Source of the DNA: MFD04580-c1 sp963702995
Lineage (GTDB): Bacteria > Planctomycetota > Phycisphaerae > Tepidisphaerales > Tepidisphaeraceae
Reading direction: 5' to 3'
Length of the DNA: 64,000 bases
Assembly (NCBI GenBank): GCA_963702995.1
Contig: OY969783.1
Location: forward strand, 5,890,001 to 5,954,000
Shown here piece by piece: positions 18,233-27,288 of this stretch. Numbering within the stretch: the first letter of the stretch is position 1; each line of letters starts with the position of its first letter. The translations under genes and the position numbers were made by a program. The notes under the pieces are model-generated. The model ran no database searches. It was not told where the DNA came from and worked only from the letters and a program-made list of their open reading frames with translations.

Positions 18233-19630
18233 ATGAGTAGCTCCGGTCGGATTCTGGTTGTCGAAGACCACGAGAGCGAGCGGCGGGCGGTTAGCCAAAT
18301 ACTTAAAGCAGAAGGCTTTACGGTTTTTGGTGCCGAGAGCGGGGATAAGGCTCTGGGCTATGCCGACGAGAACATTGATGTCGTCCTCAGCGACCTGCAG
18401 ATGGGGGACGTGAGTGGCCTCGACCTGCTTCAGCACTGGAAAAAACGCAAGCCGGACACCCAGTTCATCCTGATGACGGGGCACAGCAGCGTCAACAGCG
18501 CGGTCGAGGCAATCAAGGGCGGCGCCTACGACTATCTGACCAAGCCGATCAACGCCGACGAGCTGGTCCTGCTGATCAAGCGGGCGATGGATACCCTCAA
18601 CAAGGACAAGGAGATCGACAGCCTTCGGCGGCGCCTCGATCAGAAGTTCGGGCTGGATCAGATCGTCGGCCAGTCCAAGCCGATGAAGGACGTATTCGCC
18701 AAGATTCAAAAAGCGGCACCCGTGGACTGCACCGTCCTGATCTTGGGCGAAAACGGCACGGGGAAGGAACTGGTCGCGCAGGCGTTACATCATAACAGTC
18801 TTCGGAAGAAGGGGCCGTTCGTCGCGGTCAACGTGGCGGCCGTTCCGTCCACGCTCGTCGAAAGCGAACTTTTCGGCCACGTCCGCGGGGCCTTTACCGG
18901 CGCGACGGATCGTCGCATGGGCCGCTTTGAGCAGGCGGATGGCGGAACCCTCTTCATCGACGAAATCGGCGACTTCGACATCAGCCTGCAGCCCAAGTTG
19001 TTGCGGGTCTTGGAAACCCTCACGCTGACCCCGGTCGGCGGACATGAGGACCGCAAGGTGGACGTGCGGGTCGTGGCGGCGACCAGCCGCGACATCCGAA
19101 AGATGGTTGAGGAGGGAACGTTTCGCGAAGATTTGTACTATCGACTCAACGTCGTCACGGTGACGCTGCCGCCGCTTCGTCAGCGGCCGGACGATATCCC
19201 GATCCTTGTCGAACATTTCCTGAAGGACATCACCGCCTCGAAACACACCGCGCCGCACCGGGTCTCGCCGGAAGTGATGCGCCGGTTCATGCAGTTCCGG
19301 TGGCCCGGGAACGTTCGCGAGCTGCGCAATACGCTCGAGAGCATGATGGTACTCGCCGATGGCGAAATCCTGACGGAGAAAGATCTTCCGGAAAAGATCA
19401 TGGCGGGCTCCGGTGAGTTCTCCAGCCCGAAGGACATCCCCACCGGCCTGACGATGGAGGAGCTTGAGCGGCTCGCCATCACCAAAGCACTCGACCAGTG
19501 CGCTGGCAACCGCACCCACGCCGCCACCCGCCTGGGGATCTCCGTCCGCACCCTCCAGCGGAAGCTTCGACAATACGAGATGGAGCGAGGTGGCCAGAGC
19601 TATTCTGATGACGTCCTCACTGAAGCATGA
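18233..19630 (+). CDS. NtrC-family sigma54-dependent response regulator
   Basis: A 465-aa activator. Receiver with 'LVVEDHESERRAV', Asp54 in 'VLSDLQMGD' and 'TKPINADE'. AAA+ domain with a Walker A variant 'GENGTGKE', 'GAFTGA' loop and 'GGTLFIDEIGDF'. Fis-type helix-turn-helix at the end ('AATRLGISVRTLQRKLRQYE'). I chose ATG 18233, which has 'gggacagg' upstream and begins just before the receiver. It is divergent from the haem-type sensor kinase (236-bp shared upstream region), so the two probably form a two-component system. A sigma54 promoter lies 150 bp after the stop codon. Confidence 0.94.
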   Translation: MSSSGRILVVEDHESERRAVSQILKAEGFTVFGAESGDKALGYADENIDVVLSDLQMGDVSGLDLLQHWKKRKPDTQFILMTGHSSVNSAVEAIKGGAYDYLTKPINADELVLLIKRAMDTLNKDKEIDSLRRRLDQKFGLDQIVGQSKPMKDVFAKIQKAAPVDCTVLILGENGTGKELVAQALHHNSLRKKGPFVAVNVAAVPSTLVESELFGHVRGAFTGATDRRMGRFEQADGGTLFIDEIGDFDISLQPKLLRVLETLTLTPVGGHEDRKVDVRVVAATSRDIRKMVEEGTFREDLYYRLNVVTVTLPPLRQRPDDIPILVEHFLKDITASKHTAPHRVSPEVMRRFMQFRWPGNVRELRNTLESMMVLADGEILTEKDLPEKIMAGSGEFSSPKDIPTGLTMEELERLAITKALDQCAGNRTHAATRLGISVRTLQRKLRQYEMERGGQSYSDDVLTEA

Positions 19631-19638
19631 CGCATTGT

Positions 19639-19660
19639 CCGTCAAAAGGCAGTTTGACGG
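19639..19660 (+). terminator. Hairpin after the NtrC-type gene
   Basis: Arms 'ccgtcaaa' and 'tttgacgg', 8 bp, loop of 6, starting 9 nt after the stop. No T-run follows, so termination strength is uncertain. Confidence 0.45.
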
Positions 19661-19778
19661 TGGCGGGTATATGCTCCGGTGTGAATAGGATCGAGTCGGC
19701 AGCCTGCGCGGACTGATTTTGAGTAGTTCAGACTGCTCTATGAACGGATCGCAACATTACGAATAGCTGCGTCTAGCA

Positions 19779-19795
19779 CTGGCATCGACGTTGCT
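19779..19795 (+). promoter_or_regulatory. Predicted sigma54 (-24/-12) promoter
   Basis: 'ctggcatcgacgttgct' matches the sigma54 consensus TGGCAC-N5-TTGC with exact GG-N10-GC spacing (GG at 19781-19782, GC at 19793-19794). Predicted transcription start is about 19806, some 50 nt before the zinc-ribbon ATG. The sigma54 activator gene ends 150 bp upstream, making local activation plausible. Confidence 0.72.
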
Positions 19796-19801
19796 CTCCT
19801 G

Positions 19802-19838
19802 GCAAAGCGTAGGTGGCGGATACGCCGTAACGCTTTGC
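19802..19838 (+). promoter_or_regulatory. Inverted repeat at the predicted start of the zinc-ribbon transcript
   Basis: Outer arms 'gcaaagcgt' (19802-19810) and 'acgctttgc' (19830-19838), with an inner 'ggcg'/'cgcc' stem around 'gata'. It ends 3 nt before the 'aaaggag' ribosome site. It could be a 5' leader hairpin or an operator overlapping the start site. Confidence 0.5.
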
Positions 19839-19854
19839 TAAAAGGAGCTTTAAG

Positions 19855-20088
19855 ATGTCAATCAGCATGGATCGATTCGCGTCGCAAGGTCGGTTCCTGA
19901 CGTACGATCCGTTTGCCGCACAGCTTCAGCCCACTGTGGTCTTCAAGCTCCAGTGCCGGAGTTGTGGCTTTGAGCCGGAAGGCGCGGTGACCCCGCCGAA
20001 GCTTTGCCCGAAATGCCATGGCGAGTCTTTCGAACGGTTCGCCCGTCCGGGGAGCATCCTCGAAAACGCGAAGCGGTATTCTTCCTGA
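19855..20088 (+). CDS. Small zinc-ribbon protein
   Basis: A 77-aa cytoplasmic protein with two CxxC knuckles, 'LQCRSCGFEP' (about residue 33) and 'KLCPKCHGESFERF' (about residue 51), the spacing of a rubredoxin-like or rubrerythrin-type zinc/iron ribbon. No other domain is present. The ATG has a strong ribosome site, 'aaaggag', 8 nt upstream. Expression is predicted to need sigma54 because of the promoter at 19779. The ribbon could bind Zn or Fe, and the haem-type sensor two genes away hints at a redox role, but the function is not known. Confidence 0.82.
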   Translation: MSISMDRFASQGRFLTYDPFAAQLQPTVVFKLQCRSCGFEPEGAVTPPKLCPKCHGESFERFARPGSILENAKRYSS

Positions 20089-20265
20089 TCAAGACGGGCT
20101 GCAGCGCTCGTTGGTGGGGCTGCCATTCAGACTATTTGCCGGCGTCGAGCGCGTTCAGTCGCGTTCGACGCCGTTGCTTTTCCCAGTGACGTTCGATTTT
20201 GGACGATCCGCGGCCGCATCAATCAATCGATCGACTCCCCGGCGGTGTGCCGCTAAAACTCAACC

Positions 20266-21000
20266 ATGCAAATCGACGTCGTAATTCTGCCGACGCTGCT
20301 TCTTCCCGCCCACCTGTCGGATCGCGTCGTCGTGGTATTCGATGTCCTACGGGCAACAACGACGATGTCGGCCGCCCTGGCGGCCGGTGTACGCGAGATC
20401 CGGGCGTTCGGCGATCTCGGTTCGGCCCAGTCCGCAAGCGCCGCCTTTGAGGGTGATAAGGTTCTGTGCGGGGAGATCAACGCGGTTCGGCCGCCCGGTT
20501 TTGACCTTGGGAACAGCCCCGCAGCATTCACGGCCGCGAAGCATGCGGGTCGCACCGTGTTCATGAGCACGACCAACGGTACACGGGCGATTGTCGCCGC
20601 GCGGGCGGCTGAGCGGATGTTCATTGGGGCGCTGGTCAATGCGGCGGTCACGGGCCGGGCGGTCGCGAAGCTTGGGCGAGACGTCACGCTACTCTGCTCA
20701 GGCACGGCCGGCGAAGTCTCCGCCGAGGACATTCTGGGCGCTGGTGCCGTGCTCTCAGCCATCATGGCGGCTGAACCCGGCGCCGAACCTGGCAACGATT
20801 CCGCACAAGTCGCTTCGCGCCTTTTCGCGTCGGTACGCGATGACCTTCCTCGCTTTCTCCACGGCACCCGGGGGGGCCGAAACATCATCGCGGCGAAGCT
20901 GGAAGAGGATATTCCGTTCTGTGCCCGTCTCGACGCCCTGCCGATCGTCGGCGTCGTGCGGGGCGACCCACCCGCCGTCACGCGCTGGTTAGAACAGTGA
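20266..21000 (+). CDS. comB: 2-phosphosulfolactate phosphatase family protein (ComB)
   Basis: A 244-aa protein matching the ComB family: 'VVVFDVLRATTTMSAALAAG' near the N-terminus, 'GFDLGNSPAAF' and 'STTNGTRAIVAA' in the middle, all signature segments. ComB removes phosphate from 2-phosphosulfolactate in coenzyme M-type pathways; in bacteria without coenzyme M the substrate is often unclear. Length is typical. The ATG at 20266 begins just before the conserved core and has no clear ribosome site. No other sulfolactate gene is nearby. Confidence 0.9.
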   Translation: MQIDVVILPTLLLPAHLSDRVVVVFDVLRATTTMSAALAAGVREIRAFGDLGSAQSASAAFEGDKVLCGEINAVRPPGFDLGNSPAAFTAAKHAGRTVFMSTTNGTRAIVAARAAERMFIGALVNAAVTGRAVAKLGRDVTLLCSGTAGEVSAEDILGAGAVLSAIMAAEPGAEPGNDSAQVASRLFASVRDDLPRFLHGTRGGRNIIAAKLEEDIPFCARLDALPIVGVVRGDPPAVTRWLEQ

Positions 21001-21189
21001 ATCGAGCGCCTCGGGTCTACGAGTTTCAAAAGTTTACCGAGCCACATTCGGTTCGCGGCCGTAGACTAAGTCGGCCCCATGTGACGGCTTCCAGGCGGTC
21101 AGCCGGTTTCGGCGGGCGGCCGCCACGGGCGCCGCATCGTCTCGAACGTGATCGACCGGGCTCTTGTTCCCGTCAGAGGAGTGGCCTTG

Positions 21190-22461
21190 ATGCCCCAGCC
21201 GCCTTCCAACCCGGTTCGAGTGGTCATCACCGGGATCGGTGTCGTCAGCCCGAACGGCGTTGGTCGAGAAGCCTTTGCCCGCAACTGCCGTGCGGGGAAA
21301 AGCGGCGTCTCCCCCCTGACCGGGATCGACATCACTGGGCTGCGGAGTTCGGTTGCGGCCCAGGCGAGCGCGTTCGACCCCTCTACAGCGCTCGACGCCG
21401 TGGACCTCCGCCGCGTCCCCCGCATGATCCCCATGGCCATTGCCGCTTCGCGAGAAGCGCTGGAGCAGGCCCGCGCCCAGACGGAAGGGGCCACCGAGGC
21501 GGATCTGGTGCGACAACGGGAAATCGGCGTCGTCCTCGGCACCGGCGGCGGGGGGCTCGCGTTCGTCGAAGAGCAGTACAAGACCTTCTTCTCGACCGGC
21601 AAAGGGTCGCTCTTTTCGATCACCGCCGGCACGCACGGGAACCTTTCCAGCGAACTGTCCATCCACCTCCACCTTCGCGGGCCCAGCCATGTGATATCGA
21701 CCGGCTGCACCAGCGCCACCGACGCGATCGGCCATGCCCGCATGATGATTCGTGCCGGAATGAGCCCGATGATGCTCGCGGGCGGGGCTGATTCGCCGAT
21801 CTCGCGGGGGATATTGACGGCGTTCGAAATGATGCGGGTCGTCTCCACCCGCCGCCGGGAAGACCCTTCGACCGCCTCGAGGCCCTTCTCGCGCGACCGC
21901 GATGGGTTTGTCCTGGGCGAAGGGGCGTGGATGTTCGTGCTGGAAGAGCGCGAGCATGCCCTCGCTCGCGGCGTGCCGATCCTCGCCGAGGTGGCGGGCT
22001 ACGGCTCGACCTGTGACGCCTACCACCGCGTTCAGATCGCCCCTGATGTCCGTGAGCCGGTCCGCGCGATCGAGCTGGCGCTCGCCGACGCCGGGGCGGC
22101 CGCCGGCGATGTCGGCTACATCAACCTCCATGGCACCGGCACCGACCTGAACGACCGGATGGAAACCCTGGCCGTCAAACGCGCCTTCGGCGACCGGGCG
22201 GCCCATATCCCGATGAGCTCGACGAAGTCGATGATCGGCCACCCGCAGGGCGCCTGCGGCGCAGCCGGCATGGCGGCGACCGTCCTGGGAATGCGCGACG
22301 GCTTCCTCCACCCCACCATTAATCTGGCGGAGCCCGACCCCGCCTGCGACCTCGACTACATCGTCGGCCCCGCCCGCGAAGCCGAGGTGGATGTGGCCGT
22401 CTGCAACTGCATCGCGTTCGGAAGTAAAAACAGCGCTCTGGTCGTCCGGCGCGCGAGCTGA
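21190..22461 (+). CDS. Beta-ketoacyl-ACP synthase II (FabF-like)
   Basis: A 423-aa condensing enzyme. Catalytic residues are present: Cys in 'VISTGCTSATDAIGHA', His in 'NLHGTGTDLND', and Lys/His in 'SSTKSMIGHPQGACGAAG'. The N-terminal 'VVITGIGVVSPNGVG' is the usual FabF start. It elongates acyl chains on acyl carrier protein in the cytoplasm. Because it stands alone, without fabD, fabG or acpP nearby, it could serve housekeeping fatty-acid synthesis or a specialised lipid. I chose ATG 21190, which has 'agaggag' 8 nt upstream. Confidence 0.92.
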   Translation: MPQPPSNPVRVVITGIGVVSPNGVGREAFARNCRAGKSGVSPLTGIDITGLRSSVAAQASAFDPSTALDAVDLRRVPRMIPMAIAASREALEQARAQTEGATEADLVRQREIGVVLGTGGGGLAFVEEQYKTFFSTGKGSLFSITAGTHGNLSSELSIHLHLRGPSHVISTGCTSATDAIGHARMMIRAGMSPMMLAGGADSPISRGILTAFEMMRVVSTRRREDPSTASRPFSRDRDGFVLGEGAWMFVLEEREHALARGVPILAEVAGYGSTCDAYHRVQIAPDVREPVRAIELALADAGAAAGDVGYINLHGTGTDLNDRMETLAVKRAFGDRAAHIPMSSTKSMIGHPQGACGAAGMAATVLGMRDGFLHPTINLAEPDPACDLDYIVGPAREAEVDVAVCNCIAFGSKNSALVVRRAS

Positions 22462-22877
22462 GCGGCACCAACTTGACGGGCCAGCGGCCGCCACCTGCCG
22501 ACTCCGTCGTCCTTATCAGCTCGACGATTGAGGCCGCTGGGTTGTCGGCGGTGTCAGGCACAGGGGACTTTTTCAAAAAACAGCTTCCCGCCTTGCATCC
22601 GCATGCGGGCTTTAAGTGTTGCTCCTCTCCCGCGCCGGCGGTACGATCGGCCGCGTTCGGTCGGACCGCTGTGATGTGGCAAGTCACGCCCGATGCCGAC
22701 GTTGCTTGGCCGCGCGGCATGAGCACCCGCGGGCCTTGCGGAAGGGCCCATCCCGCTCGCGGCTTAGCGTCGGCCCCGCACGGATGTCGGAGAGAGGCTG
22801 GCGCCGACCCTCTCCCGCCAGGGGTGGCCGAGGCGCGCTCGACAGAGTTCAACACCTTTCGGAAGATGAGGGAATCC
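22462..22877. other. Intergenic region without a recognised gene
   Basis: A 416-bp stretch before the beta-propeller gene. The downstream reading frame is open through it, but the translated sequence is Pro/Arg/Ala-rich and unlike a protein N-terminus. No sigma54 site or strong hairpin was seen. Confidence 0.5.
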
Positions 22878-24791
22878 ATGAGCATCGCCCGTCGCGATCG
22901 GGGATCGTTCGGCTCGACGAATTCAACTCTAAAATCGACGACGAGGGTGCCGGCGGCGTCGCCGCTGATCTTATGCGATCGCCTTGAGTCGCGCGTCCTC
23001 TTCGCCAGCACCGTCCCGTTCACCTCGTACAATTTCGGGACGACCGCGTACGTGGAGGACACAGGGCGTTCGATCATTTACGCGACCGACCCGCTGCAGA
23101 ATTCGGTCGTGGCCATCAACGCGCTGACGATGCAGGTGACGACCACGATCCCGGTCGGCGCCTCACCCGGTGGCTTGGCGCTCAGTGCCGACGGCTCGAC
23201 GCTCTTCGTCGCCAATTCGGGCGCAACGACGATCAGCGTGGTCGATACCGCCAGCGACACCGTCACGCGGACGCTCCGCCTGACGGCCACCGAGTCGCCG
23301 CAGGACCTGCAGATCGGCTTGAACAATCGGTTGTGGGTGCTGACGACGAATCAGAGTTTCAACCCCGGCGCGAACCAGATCATCCAGATCGACCAGACCA
23401 CCGGCGCGTCCAGCGGCAGCGCTCTGGCGTCAGTGAACGGGCTTCTCCCGCTGAACGTCACCACGCGGGGCGATATCCGGATCAGCCCCGACATGAAGAC
23501 GCTCTACTACGGGCAGTTCGGCGTCACGTCGAGCACCCTTTACCGATACGATGTCAGCGGCGCCGTCGGGATCGAATCCCTCGGGCTGGTCACCGGGAAT
23601 AACGGGCAGGATCTGCAGTTGAGCCACAATGGCGCGATCGTTATGCACATCGACGCCAGCGGGAACGGCGTCACCCTCCCCAGCAACGTTGACACGCTCT
23701 ACCGTGGCGGTGATTTCAGCTCCGCCGGTTCCATCCCGGTGAGCGCGTCGCCGCTGTCGTTCGCTTTCGGGCCGGGCGACACCGTCGGCTACTCGGGGAA
23801 CCAGGGAGGCGCGACGGCCAATATTGAGGTGGTGAACCTCTCGACACTGGCGAGGACGGGAACGATCTCGGCCGCGTCCGCGCCGCAGCACCTGTTCGCG
23901 ACGAACTCCGGCCGGTACCTCATCGTGGACAACGGCGCGACCACCGACGTGTTCGCCGTCTCCAACGCAACGCCGACGCCCACGCCGACCCCGACGCCCA
24001 CTCCGACACCGACACCGACCCCCACCCCGACCCCAACACCGACGCCTACGCCAACGCCGGTCCCCCAGTACGTGGATCTGTCGGCGAACTTTAATCAGGT
24101 CCTGCCGACGTCGGTCGTCGCGGGGTCAAAGGGCCGCATCGTGGTGAACGTGCTCAATCAGGGGACGGTGCGCGTCGGCGCCGCGCGGATCACGCTCTAC
24201 GCGTCGGCCGACGGAACGCTCGACGCCGGCGACACCCTCCTCACCGGCCTGACCAAAACGCTGAGCCTCAAGCCTTTCCGCCAGAAGTCGGTGACGCTGA
24301 AGTACAAGTACCCAGCCGCCCTGGAGGATGGGAGTGTCTTCCTGATCGCCAACGTCGTCGCGGGCTTCGACGTGAACCCGGCGAACAACGTCGCTGTCAC
24401 GCTGAACCGCGTCGGGATTGCCCGGCCGGTACTGGACCTTGGGCCAACGTCGATCCTCCCGCCGTTGACGCCCGTCGCGGTGAACGGAAGGAGCTCCACG
24501 CTGCTGACGATCGCCGACAAGGGGAACATCGCGTTCAAGGGGAACGTCACGCTCGTGGTCGCGGCATCGGCCGACATGGTATCCGATCCGAACGACGTCG
24601 TGCTGCGGACGATCCGGACCAGCCTGCGCCTCGGTCCTGGCGGCAGCCGCACTTTCCGAATTCGATTCCGCCTTCCGGCCTCCCTTCCAGCCGGCACCTA
24701 TTTCCTAACCGGCCACGTGACCCCGCCGGTCGCCGACGCCGACCCGACCGACGACACCATCGTGGCCGGCACGGCGATCACAGTGCTCTAG
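22878..24791 (+). CDS. Secreted YVTN-type beta-propeller protein with Thr-Pro linker and CARDB domains
   Basis: A 637-aa exported protein. The N-terminus has a planctomycete-style export/sorting motif, 'CDRLESRVLFAS'. Residues about 45-360 form a beta-propeller with YVTN-like repeats ('GASPGGLALSADGSTLFVAN'). A stretch of Thr-Pro dipeptides (about 364-395, DNA 23970-24061) links to two CARDB-type adhesion-like domains, the first starting near 'VDLSANFNQVLPTSVVAGSK'. I chose ATG 22878; ATG 22866 is also possible. It is probably a cell-surface or extracellular protein. Confidence 0.82.
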   Translation: MSIARRDRGSFGSTNSTLKSTTRVPAASPLILCDRLESRVLFASTVPFTSYNFGTTAYVEDTGRSIIYATDPLQNSVVAINALTMQVTTTIPVGASPGGLALSADGSTLFVANSGATTISVVDTASDTVTRTLRLTATESPQDLQIGLNNRLWVLTTNQSFNPGANQIIQIDQTTGASSGSALASVNGLLPLNVTTRGDIRISPDMKTLYYGQFGVTSSTLYRYDVSGAVGIESLGLVTGNNGQDLQLSHNGAIVMHIDASGNGVTLPSNVDTLYRGGDFSSAGSIPVSASPLSFAFGPGDTVGYSGNQGGATANIEVVNLSTLARTGTISAASAPQHLFATNSGRYLIVDNGATTDVFAVSNATPTPTPTPTPTPTPTPTPTPTPTPTPTPTPVPQYVDLSANFNQVLPTSVVAGSKGRIVVNVLNQGTVRVGAARITLYASADGTLDAGDTLLTGLTKTLSLKPFRQKSVTLKYKYPAALEDGSVFLIANVVAGFDVNPANNVAVTLNRVGIARPVLDLGPTSILPPLTPVAVNGRSSTLLTIADKGNIAFKGNVTLVVAASADMVSDPNDVVLRTIRTSLRLGPGGSRTFRIRFRLPASLPAGTYFLTGHVTPPVADADPTDDTIVAGTAITVL

Positions 24792-24932
24792 GCGCTTGGA
24801 CTGCGGCGCTTTGGTTCGGTCAAATGAAGCAAGATCTGCGCGAGGCGGCGAGGGATCGTAAAGGGCTGCGAACGGAACGCTAGCAAGCCGTTTCTGGTAT
24901 TGAAGCCGCCGGCGAATTACACTTTAAGGCCT

Positions 24933-25832
24933 ATGTATCGAACGATCGTCATTTTGCGCCACACCTTCCGCGAGGTGGTCGTCCAGCCGATCTTTTCGTT
25001 GCTGCTCGGGCTGGGAGGGGCGATCCTGCTCATCTTCTCGATGCTCCCGTTTTTCACCCTCGGTGAAGATACGACCATGTTCAGCAGCGTTGGTCTGGAC
25101 GTGGTGCTCCTGCTGGTCCTGATCTCGACACTTTTCGCCACCAGCCGCTCGATTTTCGACGAGATCGAAGATCGTACGATGCTCACGCTGATGAGCAAGC
25201 CGGTGCGGAAGTGGGAAGTGCTCCTGGGCAAATACCTGGGCATCATCCTGGCGGCCGGCCTCTCGGTCGCCGTGCTCGGCGCGATTTTCGTCCTGTGCTG
25301 CTGGTGGCGCGTCCCCAACGACTACCTGCTTTCCCAGAACACAATCGACGACAGCGAACTGAAGAAGCTCCTCGACCTTCGCTTGATGCACAGCGCCGGG
25401 GTCATGGCGAGCCTGATCCTGGTCTGGCTTCAGATCTGTGTGTTGGCGGCGATCAGCGTCGCCCTTTCGACGCGATTCTCCCTTGTCGTCAACCTGCCCG
25501 CCGTCATCCTGATCTACGTCGCCGGCAACCTGACGCGCTTCCTGTACCCCATGGAAGGGCAGCCACTGGTCGTCCGCGTGATTGGCAACGTCGCGGCATC
25601 CATCCTGCCGTTCCTCCAGACGTTCGACTTCCGAGCACAGACGATCTACCGGCAGGTCGCCGTCCCGGGCACCCGCTTCGCGACCAACGTGGACCCCACT
25701 TCAGTGAGTCTGGCAGTGGTCGAAGGGTATATCCTCGTCGCGGCCGTCTACGCGATCACCTATTCCGCATTCGCGCTCGGCTCCGGCTTGCTCCTGTTCC
25801 AGAACCGCGAACTGGGCGGCGGCGAAGGGTAA
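24933..25832 (+). CDS. ABC-2 type transporter permease
   Basis: A 299-aa membrane protein with about six hydrophobic segments. 'FDEIEDRTMLTLMSKPVRKW' followed by 'GKYLG' is the cytoplasmic signature of ABC-2 permeases. It should pair with an ATP-binding subunit, but none is encoded next to it. I chose ATG 24933, where the protein starts 'MYRTIVILRHTFRE', with a weak 'taagg' upstream. The substrate cannot be predicted. Confidence 0.87.
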   Translation: MYRTIVILRHTFREVVVQPIFSLLLGLGGAILLIFSMLPFFTLGEDTTMFSSVGLDVVLLLVLISTLFATSRSIFDEIEDRTMLTLMSKPVRKWEVLLGKYLGIILAAGLSVAVLGAIFVLCCWWRVPNDYLLSQNTIDDSELKKLLDLRLMHSAGVMASLILVWLQICVLAAISVALSTRFSLVVNLPAVILIYVAGNLTRFLYPMEGQPLVVRVIGNVAASILPFLQTFDFRAQTIYRQVAVPGTRFATNVDPTSVSLAVVEGYILVAAVYAITYSAFALGSGLLLFQNRELGGGEG

Positions 25833-25884
25833 GCCTGGTCCTTCTGGCCCCGCCTTACACTACATCCCTAATTGGTCAATGGAG

Positions 25885-26067
25885 CACAGGACGAACGTCG
25901 AAATCCGGAGCACGAAATCCGGAGGAATGAGGAATCGGAAAAGAAGAGACCGGATGAAAGCGGCCGCGGCCTTTTCCGCTTCCTTAAGATTTTTTCGTGC
26001 TTCGGACTTCTCCTTTCCGCAAGGCTTCACAACTGCTCGGCGCTGTAGTACCAACACGCGCCTGCCG
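25885..26067. repeat. Dispersed imperfect palindromic element, copy 1
   Basis: Left side 'ccggagcacgaaatccgg' and right side 'ttcgtgcttcggacttc' form a long imperfect hairpin, ending 3 bp from the stop codon of the adjacent minus-strand dehydrogenase gene (26071). Related elements occur at 38100-38277, 59813-59966 and, weaker, at 48815-48944. Confidence 0.6.
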
Positions 26068-26070
26068 CTC

Positions 26071-27288
26071 CTATCGCACGTCAATACTTTTACCGGTTTG
26101 GGCGCTGCGGTAGATCGCATCGACGATCTGCATGACCACCAGCCCCGCATCGCCACCCACTGTCGGCGTCGCTTCCCCTTTGACGCAGTCGCGAAAGTGC
26201 CGCATCATCGCCTGGTAAAGGACGCTCTTTGGGAGCTTCATCAACGTCTCCTTGGCCTCCCCCTTGCCCGAGAAGTTCCGGTAGAGCACCGGCCCCTGAC
26301 GCGTGTAAACGTCAACCGCTCCGATCTCCCCGTGAACGCGGCAGACGGTTCCGTTCTGCTGGGGCGGCTGATTGATCGCCCAGCTCGCCGACACTTCCAA
26401 GGTCTTTCCCGTCTCGAATCGGACCAGGGCGAAGAACGTGTCCTCAACCGCCGGCACGCCGGGCGGGGCGGCCGGTCGCGTAAAGGTGTCGCTCACGGTA
26501 GCGAAAACCGTGAGCGGGCTCGGCCGGCCGAGAAGGTCCCACGCAAGGTCGATCAACTGCACCCCCAGGTCCATGACCACGCCGCCGCCGCTGCGCGATC
26601 CGTCGGCGTACCAACCGACGGCCGCGGAGTCGATGCTCGCGCCAGGGTCGATCGAGCCGCTGGGCGCGAAGCTTGTTCCGGCGGGGATGCCGCGCGTCCG
26701 CATCCAGGCCGCGCGGACGTGATAGACCTGGCCGGCGTACCCCTTCTCGATGGCCTGCTTGGCCGCCTGTTCACTGCCGCCAAACCGTCGCTGCGCGGCG
26801 TAGAGGAGCGTTTTCCCGCTCTTGGCGGCCGCAGTGGCCAGTTTCTTCGCCTCCAGCGCGTTCAAGGCCGGCGGCGTCTCACACAGGACGTGCTTACCCG
26901 CCTTCAGGGCCGCCAGGGCCATCGGCAGGTGAAGGTGATTGGGCAGACAGATGCTTACTGCGTCGATCGATGGGTCGGCCAGCGCGTCAGCCGCGTCGGC
27001 ATATTCGAGGGTATACGCCGGGGGTGGCGCCGGCGGCCGGTTGGCGGCGCCGCGCGTTGGCTTCCCTGAAACCGCGGCCGGGGAAGGTTGGGGCGAAGTC
27101 GCGGACGGAGCGGCCACGGCCCCAGCCGGTGCCCGGGCGCCGAACGCCTCGATCACGGCCGCCCGCCGCGCCGGGAGAAGGTCCGCGACCGCGGCGATCT
27201 GAAAGCCGCCCGCCGCCTGATACCCCTCCGCGTGGCGCATCCCCGGACGCCCGCACCCCAACACGGCTACCCGAATGCCTGAAGCCAT
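26071..27288 (-). CDS. Gfo/Idh/MocA family NAD(P)-dependent oxidoreductase
   Basis: A 405-aa protein with an N-terminal Rossmann fold ('VAVLGCGRPGMRHAEGY') and the family's 'KAGKHVLCETPPALNALEAK' segment, whose Lys-Pro equivalent is usually EKP and is ETP here. A beta-sheet C-terminal domain follows ('GGGVVMDLGVQLIDLAWDL'). Enzymes of this family oxidise sugars, inositols or related polyols. There is an Ala/Pro/Thr-rich insertion at about residues 60-85. The start at 27288 has 'aaagga' upstream. It is a single gene; the substrate is unknown. Confidence 0.88.
   Translation of the reverse strand: MASGIRVAVLGCGRPGMRHAEGYQAAGGFQIAAVADLLPARRAAVIEAFGARAPAGAVAAPSATSPQPSPAAVSGKPTRGAANRPPAPPPAYTLEYADAADALADPSIDAVSICLPNHLHLPMALAALKAGKHVLCETPPALNALEAKKLATAAAKSGKTLLYAAQRRFGGSEQAAKQAIEKGYAGQVYHVRAAWMRTRGIPAGTSFAPSGSIDPGASIDSAAVGWYADGSRSGGGVVMDLGVQLIDLAWDLLGRPSPLTVFATVSDTFTRPAAPPGVPAVEDTFFALVRFETGKTLEVSASWAINQPPQQNGTVCRVHGEIGAVDVYTRQGPVLYRNFSGKGEAKETLMKLPKSVLYQAMMRHFRDCVKGEATPTVGGDAGLVVMQIVDAIYRSAQTGKSIDVR

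Noticed and set aside
19660..19680. A second sigma54-like site, 'tggcgggtatatgct'
   Set aside because: GG-GC spacing is 9, one base short; the site at 19779 fits exactly.
21034..22494. A 486-codon minus-strand frame opposite the FabF-like gene
   Set aside because: The plus strand has all catalytic motifs; the minus frame has none.
23970..24061. A minus-strand Gly-Val repeat ORF
   Set aside because: It is the complement of the Thr-Pro linker codons in the beta-propeller gene.
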